This document shows, one piece after another, positions 21,547 through 31,790 of a stretch of 64,000 nt of DNA; position 1 is the stretch's first letter, and every line of letters begins with the position of its first letter. This DNA comes from Isoetes taiwanensis (lineage: Eukaryota > Streptophyta > Lycopodiopsida > Isoetales > Isoetaceae). The notes below the pieces were generated by a model. That model did not search any database. It saw nothing but the letters and a program-made list of their open reading frames with translations, and was not told the DNA's origin. A program made the translations under genes and the position numbers. The stretch spans positions 4,542,230 through 4,606,229 of the forward strand of contig JAJEKV010000075.1 of NCBI GenBank assembly GCA_021234155.1, given 5' to 3'.

Positions 21547-22135
21547 TCCTGTACATCCTGGTACAGGATTATTCATGCACACGACGGACCAGGTCAAAGA
21601 CAAGGATCCACAATCAGGTGTAGGTCAGTCGTCAAAGGCCCAGTAGAAGGCCCAGCAGAAGACCAAGCCGCAGACCACACAGAAGGCCACGGGCACGAAG
21701 AGGTCGAGAGCAGACAAGTGACGGGCCGTCACCGCCAGCGTCAGCGTCAGCGTGACTTCAGGCACCTCAAGAGGCACCGCCAGCATTCCTGCAAATCAGG
21801 CCTGCTTCCAGGAGTCGGCACCGAGAATTGACAGAGTGTCTATAGTGGGCCAAAGGCCATTGTACTATATATATGAGTAGAGCTAGCCTTACGGGCTAGA
21901 TGAGTTTTTGGTCTTATCTCACTTCTGTTTCCTCTCGATTGCGGGAGCTCATGTATCATCATTGATATCAAAGAGTTTTGTTCTCATCATTTTGTTCTTT
22001 TGTTCTCTCTCTTCTCCTTTTCTCTTGTTTCTTTTGCAAATCCCCCGTGACACAGTTACCGGATTCTCCTGTTTGATCCACGGGTCCTCATAGCAGGGCT
22101 GTGTTGCAGGAGTTCCCGAACCCAGACCCCAAACA
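21541..22135 (+). repeat. Outer gypsy 3' LTR
   Basis: TGTTAGTCC...CCAAACA, 595 bp, preceded by a polypurine tract GGCGGGGGAG (21531-21540). It holds the conserved ATATATATGAG stretch near 21865-21880 and is the plus-strand counterpart of the two inner LTRs. Confidence 0.93.
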
Positions 22136-22574
22136 GGATTTGAATATGGTTTCTCTGCAGAACACTAGTGCCCAAGTCCATAGTTGACATATTTGGGTAC
22201 AAAATGAAGAAGTCTTTCAAGCAGAGTCACTAGGGCTTGTGGTTGTGAGGTGCATTTGGTTAGGTATTTGAACTTGTATATTATTCAAGAGGAAGCATTG
22301 TTGAATCTTATTTGATGGTGCAATCCGTAAAACCTTGTCCATGAGGTTCAAGATGACATTTGAGACAGAAGGCTCCCTGCAGATTAGAAGGTACATCTCC
22401 TATCTACTATTAAACCTTATGTTATATATAGGCAATGCTTTCATATGCTTCAAGTCACTTGTAGATGTTTAGAATGCTTGATGCACCTAGTTCAGAACAA
22501 ACGATGACAATTTGAGCATTGGTTCTCATAAAGATAACTTATATACTTAACAGTCCCCGATGCATTTTAAAGCA
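22136..22574. other. Flank between outer gypsy LTR and LINE
   Basis: No domain is recognised. A short exon-like stretch with a following GT (MRFKMTFETEGSLQIRR, about 22340-22391) is too short to call. There is no homology to the sequence left of duplication copy 2. Confidence 0.35.
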
Positions 22575-22636
22575 TTCCTCTTCCTCTTCCTCTTCCTCTT
22601 CGTCTTCCTCTTCCTCTTCCTCTTCCTCTTCCTCTC
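22575..22636 (+). repeat. (TTCCTC)n simple repeat
   Basis: About ten units of TTCCTC with one CGTCTT variant lie exactly at the apparent 5' end of the LINE reverse transcriptase. Translated, it gives a poly-Ser run that is not part of any RT domain. Confidence 0.95.
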
Positions 22637-25332
22637 AACCCATGTATAAATTGGTTGCTAAAATCATTGCTGGCAGATTGGTAGTGCATCTTCAAAATAA
22701 AATTAATGCTTGTCAATCAGCCTTCTTACCAAATAGGTCTATTTTGGACAACTATATAGCTGCTAATGAAGCTCTCCACTGGAATAAGTTATCTAAGCAG
22801 GGTTGTGTTCTCCTTAAATTGGACTTTAGAAGAGCATATGACTGTATTTCTTGGAAGTTTCTTGAGAAGTGTCTCATTCATATTGGCATTCACCCTTATC
22901 TTATCAAGCTCATTATGGGTATCAACCAAAATGCCTCTTCCTGTGTTCTCATTAATGGATCACCTACTGCCTTCTTCCCAATTCAAAGGGGAGTGAGGCA
23001 AGGGTGCCCTCTGGCCCCTTATCTCTTTATCATTGCTGCTGAGATTCTCACCAAGTTGGTTGCCACATATCAGGATAAGGGTCTCATTCAGGGCTTGCAA
23101 ATGCCACAGTCGGATAAACAGCTATCTATCCTCCAGTATGCTGATGATACTTTCATCATGACTAAAGCAGACAATAACAATCTAAACAATCTTATGGACT
23201 GTATTACCAAATTTGGTGCTGCATCTGGGATTCAGTTGAATTATGCCAAATGTTCTATTCTTTTGACAGCTCCTACCCTCATCTAAATACTCATGGTATT
23301 AAGTTTGTGCCTGAGGGACAGTACCTGACCCTGCTGGGACTACCACTTGCTGTCCAAATGTCCCATAAGGTGGCCTGGCAACCTTTGATCAATAGGATTC
23401 GGAAAAAAGTTTTAATGCTTAAAGGATCCCTCTCCCTGGCTGGTAGAATTTTAATTGCTAATTCTATCTTAGGCAGTAGTCATGTGTATTTCTCTTCTGC
23501 CCTGATTGCTGACAAGGCATCATACAACAAGATTGAACAATGTATTAAAGAATACATTTGGCAAGGAACTCACCTGTCTGCCTGGGAGGAGCTCACCCAT
23601 AGTAGGAAGGCTGGAGGGTTGGGTTGTAAATCCCTTTTTCTCCAGGCTCAGGTCCTTGGTGCCAAAAATGTTTGGCAAGCCATCTCTGGATTTCAGTCCC
23701 CTGCTATGGATTTCATTAGATTCTGGTTTAGCAAAAGTAAACCTCTGGGAAGCCCCACCTTAATGCACCAGCTTCCAGATTCTGCCTTCTATAATTTTAA
23801 ATGTGCTGCTAATACCTCTCCTCTCCTAAGGAGCATCTTTAAAGCTTGGGAAAAAGTGGCTGAAAAATTCAAACATGATAAAATCACTAACTCTGTTAGA
23901 GATACCTCAATCTTTTGGTCTCCTATCTTAGCCCCTCCATCTTATTCTGCTATGGCTATTTGCCACCCCACCTACTACAAAAAATGGCACAGGGCTAATA
24001 TCTTATTTGTTAGAGACCTTGTGGATGAGAATGATAAGTGGATTCCATGGGAGGACATTAAGAAGAAAGTTGGGGGTGGGATGACTAACAGATCCATTTA
24101 TAAACAGGTTGTTCAAACGTACTCTCCTGTGCTGGGAAAGGATGGCAAGGGTGAGAGCCACTCTCCACTAAATTGGTTTTTTAAGGTGAAGAGAAGTTAC
24201 AAGGTTTCCAAAATCTATCATGCTTGCCTTCCTATGAAAAGAAGGAAACATTCTGCCCTTCAGGGTCTCTCCCCCAAAAACTTTAAGAAGATCCTTCTTT
24301 CCAATTGGAAATCTTACTCCTGCCCTAAAATTAAGGTGTTTGCTTGGCTGACTCTTCATAATGCCTTACTAAGTAACACAAATATGATTAAAAGGCAGTT
24401 TAAAAATGTCCCTAGCCCACTTTGTCCCCTTTGTAAAGGTCAAAATGAGTCAGTCCTCCATATTTTTACTTGTCCAAAGGTCCTTGGATTCTGGCAGTGG
24501 TTATCACAGATTGGATCCAAGCTGAATATCCCTAATTTGGATTCCATTACCAATATGGCTCAATTTTTCCATCTTCAGAATTCTCAGGTGAATTCAACCA
24601 TCTTGCAGTTAGCCTTGTGGATTATCTGGAAACAAAGGAACAATGTGGCTTTGGCAAATAGGAGGTGTGATCTTAATTGGATGAAGCTCAACTTTCAGTT
24701 TGAGCTTGTTAGGTGTGCCTTGGCCCATAGGGCTTCAAAATTGGAGAAATATGACACAGATTGGCTGCCTTGGGGGTCTTTTAAGTCAGACTTCTTTGTT
24801 GTTAAGTTTGACTCCCTCATTGATCAAAGTTCTTTTGTGGATTGCAGCATTCTTGAACAGTGTGGTACAGGTTTTCAGGGGAACCACGCTACCGGATGAT
24901 GTCCCTGTTCATCACTCAGGAACTCCAAGGCAAGCTGTAAGGGCAACCTTCAGGCTTAAATTTCTTCTCAAGGAGGCTTACAATGCACATATCTTCCACA
25001 AATTCATTGGTGCTAATAATCGTCTGCTTACAGAACATCAATTCTCATGCTTGAGATCGATGTATTACTATCATAAAGGCAGGTGTGAAGCTGCTGCAGG
25101 TGTTCTATTGGATATCATACAGGTTCCCCTTGATGAATTACTGCTGCTTACCCCATCCTGGGCCGAGATCAACTGGATGGCCCCGCCCTCCTTTGCTATG
25201 CCCCTTACTGCCACCCATTCCTTCCCTGATCTCCCTGCTATCCCGGCCTCTCTGCTAAATTTGTCTTCCCTGCCGATTCAATCTCCCCTTCCCAGACAGA
25301 TTTCTCCCAATGCAAGTGGTATCTGGCTGTGA
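22637..25332 (+). pseudogene. LINE ORF2 C-terminal part: RT and zinc-knuckle domain
   Basis: RT blocks are SAFLPNRSILDNYIAANEAL, VLLKLDFRRAYDCISW, GVRQGCPLAPYLFI and LQYADDTFIM (YADD at 23137-23148). After a frameshift near 23250, the thumb/connection LTLLGLPLAV and the zf-RVT block FAWLTLHNALLSNTN with CPLCKGQNESVLHIFTCP (about 24340-24480) follow. A second shift near 24850 leads to a C-terminal tail ending at 25332. RT residues before SAFLPNR are replaced by the TTCCTC repeat. The family performs target-primed reverse transcription; this copy is dead. Confidence 0.9.
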
Positions 25333-25490
25333 TTTGAGGTTTTCTACTTGGAGAATTCTATTCAGCATGCCAGTAATGGTTTTTGATCTTGGTTTAATCG
25401 ACAGTCTGCTACCTTCTATCTGGGCTCTAAGCCTTTTTGTTATATGTATATTTTTGATTTATGATTAATATCAAATCCTTCCTTTTCCTC

Positions 25491-25517
<27 letters not shown>
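25333..25517 (+). other. LINE 3' UTR and poly(A) tail
   Basis: An AT-rich 3' UTR is followed by 27 consecutive A (25491-25517). The next base (C, 25518) is the first base of duplication copy 1. Confidence 0.85.
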
Positions 25518-25522
<5 letters not shown>

Positions 25523-26656
25523 TGGTCTGTTTGCCTAAAGACAACCAGACTTAAGCCTATTAGCCCGTATGGATCTAATAGCCTTTAAATTGCAGTCCTA
25601 GATATGACTAGGTGTTAATCATATCATAGGCCTTGAATAGAGCCATAAATTTACTCCAGATTTCAAGATAAAGAATATTTCAGATTTCAATACAAACAAC
25701 AAATGATTTAAAATGATTTAAAACAAAGCAAAAACCATAACAATTATTTTAGCATAAACGATCAAGGTTTTCAGATATATTGAAACTAGTAGCAAAAGCT
25801 ATTCTGTGAACAGATTTAAATCATTGTTTCCAAGTAGAACATAACAAAAGGCATTTGATCATTTTATATAGTCAACTAGAAGTAGCAAAAGTAATAAACT
25901 TGCTCAATCATAGCTATAAAGTTTTCAGATATCCCAAATAGACATTCTGGCCATATAACCAAACCAACACAGAAATAGAGTTTTAGATTTCACCAAATAT
26001 ACTCTCGCAGCTTGAGCAATAACTTTGCTCAGTTTCAAACCATAACATCACCATATGCAGGGATAAGTTCGGTTACCTGCATGTCAACCATTCAAGAATT
26101 AGCCTACGAAGGGTAATCTCAAAAGGACAAACAGGTAAGCAAAGAACCCATCCGGCTTAACGCCCTTCAACATATTTAAGCAATGCAAAAACTAAAATTA
26201 CGTTAATAAACATGGGCAATTAGGTCTATCCCATTATGGCGCAACAAATAATGCGAGGGCATAAATCAAGTTAAGGCACACCACATTCGCCATAATTATC
26301 TTCTGAAATACCATTTAAACCCGTAGTTCAACTACTGCTCATGAGCAGCAAGAAGATCTATAGGATGGAAAGTAACTAGTTAACAAAAGGGAGATAGATA
26401 ATGACCCCAGCAACCCAATAAAGGATAACATTAAAATATAAATGATGAATGGTTAAAGTCTTGCCTTGCAACTTCAGTCTAACGGATATATTGCAATAAG
26501 AAATAAGAAGCCCATCATAATCGAGAACATAGCTCATAGAACATGCAGTCTATATTATCCAAATCTGCAACACATCCACAATAACACAAAGGGCACAAAA
26601 CTAAGAGTGTAGTTCAGTCTGCAAACTATCTCTATAGAAGCTATAGAATCGAGAAA

Positions 26657-26714
26657 ATAGAATAGAATAGAATAGAATAGAATAGAATAGAATAGAATAG
26701 AATAGAATAGAATA
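26657..26714 (+). repeat. (GAATA)n microsatellite, copy 1
   Basis: About 11.5 pentamer units. The copy 2 equivalent (39335-39408) is about three units longer. Its minus-strand translation is a spurious hydrophobic repeat. Confidence 0.95.
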
Positions 26715-28560
26715 AAGAACAAAGAAAGATTTAGCCAAACCTGGCCTACAGCCAATGAGGATGTGCCAGGAAAGAGAAAAGAAGCTAAAAAGACTAAAAT
26801 TGTAAAGAGGCTTTCTCGAAAGATAAGAGAGCGGATTATCAATACTGGCTGTATTACATTAAACAGAAATCACCCGAGCAGTTCCAACACAGATAGTATC
26901 TACACATAGTATTATCATCTCTAAAGGTATGTACAGAGCTCAAGATGTTTCACATAGCTACAAGAATGGGGAAAAAAGAGAGGTAGCATCTTAATACTAT
27001 GCTAATAATGCAGGAAACATCACTTGATTAAGCGCACAACTTTAGCAATGCAGAGTTAGGAGAGGAGCTAAGAACAAATGTACAAGAGGTAATCTGTTAG
27101 AAACATAGCAGAAATTACTTGACAAGCTACCATCAAACTAGCTAGTACTTTATGCATCCACAAAATGATCCAAATAAGCTGAACAAGATAGAAACAGGAG
27201 TAAAGCCTTTATGTATCGTGAGGTACAAACGCGTTGTTAGAGTTCATGAAACATCGCCTAGGCAAAATACTTTCAAAGATCGGCATATGAGTTATCTAGC
27301 ATCTACATTTGAGCTATCAAATCCGTAAAGCCACACGGAAGAGGAGCATAAAAATACTACAAAAGAGGTACTACAAAGGAGGTAACACATAAGGGATCTG
27401 TGATTTATGGACCAGATGGTACCGATTTAAAATAAGCTAAACTTACACATAAAAAAACAGTCACTCATTTATCAGAGGCCACTTAGCAACGAAATTTTAT
27501 GGAACTAGAAAGGGTTATAGTCTCTGTAAACTAGAAAGGATAAAAAATGAACACATATATCAACATTGTGGTAAACCTGATTATCCTTCGTGTATCATGA
27601 TGTGGAATAGTTGGAACATGGTCAATCGCAGAATCGATTACATCCTCAAGATTTGCATTTGTGACAAATTCTCGAAAGATCCTTATCGGTTCTAGAACTT
27701 CCTTGCCCTTCTAGACTCGAATTTTGATGTATCTCCAGTGTGGCTTTGATAAAGTCCCCTTTCCGTCTATCATATACAGAGCTAAAAGCCTGAGTCCATA
27801 GGGTAGACAAGCTCTGATTTCACATAAAAGAGAGCAATAATATGAACTGAAAGGAAACCTTAAACAGAAGCAATTGGAAGTAGCAATTCCTGAAACCACA
27901 TCCATCGGTCCATGTAGCAACCGTCTATCTGCTAGCCAACGGCATGCATGTTGGATAAGGCATTCCGGCCATGAAACCCTAATAAAGATTATAGTTCACA
28001 ATTTTACCATATGACCCAAGGAAAATGAAAAATGAAAAATGTTTAAGGGTCCCGATCTTTCTCTCAAGCACTATTATCCTTAGCAAAGATGATCACAATG
28101 TTGAACATAGACACCCATGAAGAAATATATGGTCAATCATATTATAGGCCCTAACTGCATACGAAAGATACAACTCTAAGTTTTAATATGTAGCATTACA
28201 ACAGGGGGTTTTCTTTGTGATTTTATACGCTTTTTGGCATGGTTTTTATATGATTTCATGGGCGTAATGCACGAGGCATACTAATCAGTATATCTAGAGT
28301 GCACACTGGATTCATATATTTGAATGACATTTTATCTATGGTTTTGCAATGGTTTTGCCTTGCATTTTTTTGTTCCTTAAAAACTTAATTAATTTAATTT
28401 TATGCAGTCCATGCAAGCAACGAGGCATTGAACTTTAGGGTTCAACTAAAGGGTGGGATTTAGAGAACTCCTCGCTATGGCTTCCCCAGTTCTCTGATGG
28501 CTAGATTAGTAGCCTGATCCATCCCTTCAGCTGAAAAGGTGTCAAACGCAACAGCTTTAT
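26715..28560. other. Non-coding stretch of duplication copy 1
   Basis: AT-rich with no long frame. A stretch at 28168-28312 (TTAATATGTAGCATTACAAC onward) recurs in copy 2 (41545-41672) and, diverged, at 49275-49411, so it is a dispersed repeat. Confidence 0.5.
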
Positions 28561-28720
28561 CAGCCTACTTGGGGCCATAGTATCCTGCCATAGTATGGAG
28601 CTCTTTTGTATCAGGTTATTACTGCCGGTACTGTTCTCACAAGCAAATCTTCTTCTTCAAATTGGACGAAAGGGCATTACATGATGATTATGCAAAATGA
28701 AGGCCTTGTTCTTTCCGCAG

Positions 28721-28896
28721 ATCTGTCATCTGCATTGTTCTCCCTTTATTCTCGAGATCTTCCTGCAGGTAGTGGTGAAATTGACCCAAACTGGGTAGGG
28801 AGATAAGTCGTTGCCTTTGCACTTGATGCAGCTACTGATGTTCTTTCAAGCAGAGATATACCTGTGGTCGCAACGTTCTTGATATCAAGGGCTTTG
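28721..28896 (+). pseudogene. GCN1/ILITYHIA-like exon (block B/C), copy 1
   Basis: After a TTTCCGCAG acceptor the exon reads LFSLYSRDLPAGSGEIDPNW then, past one frameshift, VAFALDAATDVLSSRDIPVV and ATFLISRAL, and ends at a GT donor (28897). From memory, this matches the HEAT-repeat part of plant GCN1 (ILITYHIA), where LFSLYIRD, a DAGWIGRQ block, a short VLxTKDLP block and TFLISRALADPN occur consecutively. GCN1 activates the eIF2-alpha kinase GCN2 on ribosomes. The remainder of the ~2,600-residue protein is absent apart from two nearby blocks, so this is a remnant. Confidence 0.7.
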
Positions 28897-29341
28897 GTAT
28901 GCAATTTTAGCTTTGACACATCAAACCTAAGTCCAATTCTGCTAACTGACATGATGAACAGGATTTTCTTTTGTTAAGCCTTGCGAAGTGTATTTTTCTA
29001 CATGCTAACGAATGACAAATAGCAATGATATTTGGCTTTGTTTTCATGTATAGAAACTGTGGAGAAGAAACTGCATATCGCATAACACTTCATTTTAAAG
29101 AGTGGCTTCAACATCTCGGTTACCTAATTAGATGACAAACGCAGTTGAAGATCTTATTTGGGCATATTGATGTCCAAAAGCGAGAAGCCCGAAAATTTTT
29201 AATCGAGAAGCTTGTCTTTGTTTTATATTGCTTCATGTGGCATTAAAAATGCATCAAAGCTCTATGCATGTTTGGATGTGTTGGTCAACGTTGTATAAAC
29301 TATGCCGCGAACATAGAAGTTTGACCGGGTTGCCATTTCAG

Positions 29342-29425
29342 TTGATCTTAATGGAACCGTCGATCCAAGATGGTAGAGGCGAGTATTGCAATCATTGACA
29401 AACAAGCCTATGCTCCGTGAACTAT
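29342..29425 (+). pseudogene. GCN1-like exon (block D), copy 1
   Basis: Copy 2 (42744 on) reads ADLNGTV-SKMVEAGV-IIDK after a TTTCAG acceptor, matching the GCN1 ADPN-DVRG-MIN-GI-IIDK block that directly follows SRAL in plant homologues. The intron 28897-29341 is GT...AG. Copy 1 has the same exon with more small disruptions. Confidence 0.6.
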
Positions 29426-29833
29426 GTCGTGGGGTTAATACAAGTGGACTAGTTGAGGTGAAGGTTTTCACATGCAATACCTTTTGTCTCACTATGTAAG
29501 CAATACTTGTAATTTTCTTTTACGTGTCCTTTCCGGATTGTATTCAAAGCATGTGCATGTCCCAGGCGGCTTGTTTGGATCAAAGATGAAACATGTGCCT
29601 GTCCTAGCAAAAGGGCATGCCCTTGTGTTCCACTCATAGCGAGTACTTTGTGGATTGCATTATTTGATCCCGATCAAGTAAGTTTGGATACCAGTGTTTA
29701 TATTAACTAGGAAGTTAAACCGCATATACTATCTTTGTATACATCAATATTATATTATATTATATTTATATATTATGAATAAGAGAACTCCATTGCATTT
29801 ATACTAAATATATGTCTCAGAGGGTCGCTGCGT

Positions 29834-29996
29834 AGGTTCTTTGAAGAGTTGTGGGACTTTATGGTCATGAACTTGGGAATGATTATGCCACTGGTCTTTT
29901 GGGAGCACTTTCTCATGAAAATTTAAATGTTCGACAAAGGTGTCTGCGGTGCCTTGGCTTTGGCTATGGAAGAGTATCCTAGCGACAGATTCGGGT
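29834..29996 (+). pseudogene. GCN1-like exon (block A), copy 1, out of protein order
   Basis: The block reads WDFYGHELGNDYATGLLGAL then SHENLNVRQ with an AMEEYPS tail, then a GT donor. In plant GCN1, the matching block (ALSH-NLNVR-AAAEAL, then SIQE-L) lies before the LFSLYIRD block. Here it lies about 1.1 kb downstream of it. A further short exon start (ETLVFLLF, about 30083 onward; copy 2 at 43476) fits the QE-L that should join it to LFSLY. Confidence 0.6.
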
Positions 29997-30796
29997 AACT
30001 CACATGCAATTTCTAGTCACCTTGACCGCTAATGCTTTGTGAGGATTGAACATATTCAATGGTTTGCTCTCTGCGGGGAGACACTCGTATTTCTCCTTTT
30101 CACAACCTTATTGGATATGGAGCTATTTTGGCATGGGTGATACAACATACTTCCAGCAAAAAACGTATCATCGGCCTTTGGAAACTATAGTTTAGACATA
30201 GGAAACTTGTTTGGACAATAGGACTTTGGAAACTATAGTTTAGAATCTAATATCTTAACCGAGGACTCCTCGATATTGGAAGGCTACCTCCTTATCCTCT
30301 GCTTAATGTATATGCCATTATTCACAACATCTTGTCTCATCACATCTGCTACGTATGATTGTAATATGCATTCTCATAGTTTGTACTTTGAAATTAAAGT
30401 TCACATTTCAAATTCTGTTTGTACTGGTACTGCAGAGACTGCAAGGTAGCAGAATAACGGATTTTCCACTTCCTTTCTTCTACTAGTAGTTGAAACAATG
30501 TAAACGGGATTTGCCCCAGATGAAAGGTGAATCTATTTAACTATTTATGTAATGACTAACTTTCACATGCTGAATACATGATACTTGTCATGTTGAAATA
30601 GGATATTTGTTTGATGAAATAGGATATTTGAAATTCAATATAAGCTTGACGTAAGATACAAAGGCGGTCCTATTTGCTGATCTTTGTAAAACGCATGTCG
30701 ATATGGAATTAAAACTCCTATTTGTATATTTCTTGGCACTTACATACTTACATAAACAGGCTAACTGTCCCATAAAGTTTACCTATGTTTGCTTTA

Positions 30797-31095
30797 GTTA
30801 GGGCCCGAAGGGCCCAAATTTTTTTTTAATATAACAATCAACACACAACTACCATTAATATTATTAACACAAACCATTGCATTTAACACATTTAAATTAA
30901 AATCCCCCTTAAACCCCCTTTGGTTTGGGTGCATATTCACACGGGGGGTTACGTAGGGCAGCGAGAGCTGTTGGATGGGCATATTTGCCCTTTATTCCAA
31001 GATCTGGACCATACATAGCGATCCTCGTTTGTGGGGTATGGATGTACAAGTTTTTGTGTACTGTATATTAAAGTTTGCAAAATACTATAAGATTT
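30797..31095 (+). repeat. GGGCCCGAAGGGCC-flanked inverted-repeat element, copy 1 (partial)
   Basis: It starts GTTAGGGCCCGAAGGGCC and continues with an arm CACACAACTACCATTAATAT to about 30985. It is related to 51874-52357, but the internal segment (TTCCAAGATCTGGACCATAC, about 31000 onward) is in the opposite orientation relative to the arm. The second arm is missing. Confidence 0.7.
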
Positions 31096-31406
31096 GAGAG
31101 AATAGGGGTAAACTGGAAGTAAAGAAATAGCACTTGTATGTTAATGTACAAGAAATAACCATAAGCGACTCAGATTAATTTTGATACCTTCACATAGGAC
31201 AAAAATGTGCGTGTGTGCTTAAGACTACGACTATAGGGAAATATTAGACATCCAACAAATAGCTAGACACTTAGCCTTGCATGCTAATTTAATTGAGTTG
31301 GTCAGAACGGAGATAAGTTGAGTAGATAAACTTCTGAGCAGATAGCTAATTCTATAGTCACACAGTCTAAGGATATTTCCTTGGGAAAAATATATACATA
31401 AAAAAA

Positions 31407-31790
31407 TCCTTCCTCCTTCCTTAGATTAGGAGGTCCCTATATTTAGCCAAGAAATGACTTAAATAGAAATTGCAACAGGGAGAGTAGGGCCCTGATGCAA
31501 TACAGGGACCCTACCCAAACCATAAAAATCTACTCTAAAGTACAAGATGAATTTACGTGCAAGCTTTGAGACTTCCCGTCAACTGTTCAATGTCAAAAGT
31601 AAGACCAGGACATTCAAAATTCTTGCCAAAAATCAGAAAAATTACATGTCTGGCAAAAACAATGTCATTTGAGTTTAAGAATTCTTTTGTAGATAACCTC
31701 CTACCAAAGGAGAATCTTCTCATAAAAACCTTTGGTGGATTGGATAATTTATTTACCAGCTTATTCAAAAAATCAGTTGTACATAAGAAT
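31407..31790 (-). other. Spacer flank with unrecognised minus-strand coding-like stretch
   Basis: Minus-strand frame 31553-31768 reads MNKLVNKLSNPPKVFMRRFS and ends FECPGLTFDIEQLTGSLKAC. It looks protein-coding in composition but is not a family I recognise. The hAT-like element was inserted just beside it. On the other side of that element, 38000-38120 (minus) reads NHYEDGTIDNIWIKQVIALK, possibly the same disrupted locus. Confidence 0.35.

Larger units (their letters stand above)
1..22135 (+). mobile_element. Outer Ty3/gypsy LTR retrotransposon, 5' part outside window
   Basis: The element reads RT (1-241 and 5682-6200), RNase H, zinc-binding integrase N-terminus (to 6982), integrase core (18088-18620), a long extra ORF (18699-21546) and a 3' LTR (21541-22135). 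It is interrupted twice, by a copia element in the RT and by a same-family gypsy element in the integrase. Removing both insertions restores co-linearity with the inner gypsy copy, which is how the pieces were assigned to one element. Its 5' LTR, gag and protease must lie upstream. It also lacks about 1.4 kb that the inner copy has between the integrase core and the extra ORF. The next five bases after the LTR (GGATT, 22136-22140) would be its target duplication. Confidence 0.9.
22637..25517 (+). mobile_element. 5'-truncated L1-type LINE with poly(A) tail
   Basis: RT, zf-RVT and a 3' UTR end in A27 (25491-25517). No endonuclease or ORF1 is present, so the element is truncated within the RT (or joined there to the simple repeat). 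The insertion point, as judged from duplication copy 2 (TTAAAAAA then CC), matches the TTTT/AA nick preference of L1 endonucleases on the bottom strand. Confidence 0.9.
25518..31406 (+). repeat. Segmental duplication, copy 1 (~5.9 kb)
   Basis: Nearly identical to 38198-44791 over its whole length, with long runs of perfect identity. Differences are a 668-bp insertion in copy 2, three extra GAATA units in copy 2, and clustered small discrepancies at CAG/CTG/CCGG sites. Copy 1 starts right after the LINE A27 and ends at a 7-A run (31400-31406). Contents: AT-rich non-coding DNA, GCN1-like exon remnants and a GGGCCC-flanked repeat. Confidence 0.95.

Noticed and set aside
21541-22135. Independent third gypsy element or solo LTR
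   Set aside because: The extra ORF and integrase upstream are continuous with it, and the parts 5' of 6982 complete the same element, so it is the outer element's own 3' LTR.
22519-22636. Poly-serine N-terminus on the LINE reverse transcriptase frame
   Set aside because: It is the translation of the TTCCTC microsatellite and not a protein domain.
26555-26842. Hydrophobic minus-strand ORF that looks like a membrane protein (also 39234-39536)
   Set aside because: The repeated hydrophobic pentapeptide is produced by the GAATA microsatellite; the frame length changes with repeat number between copies.
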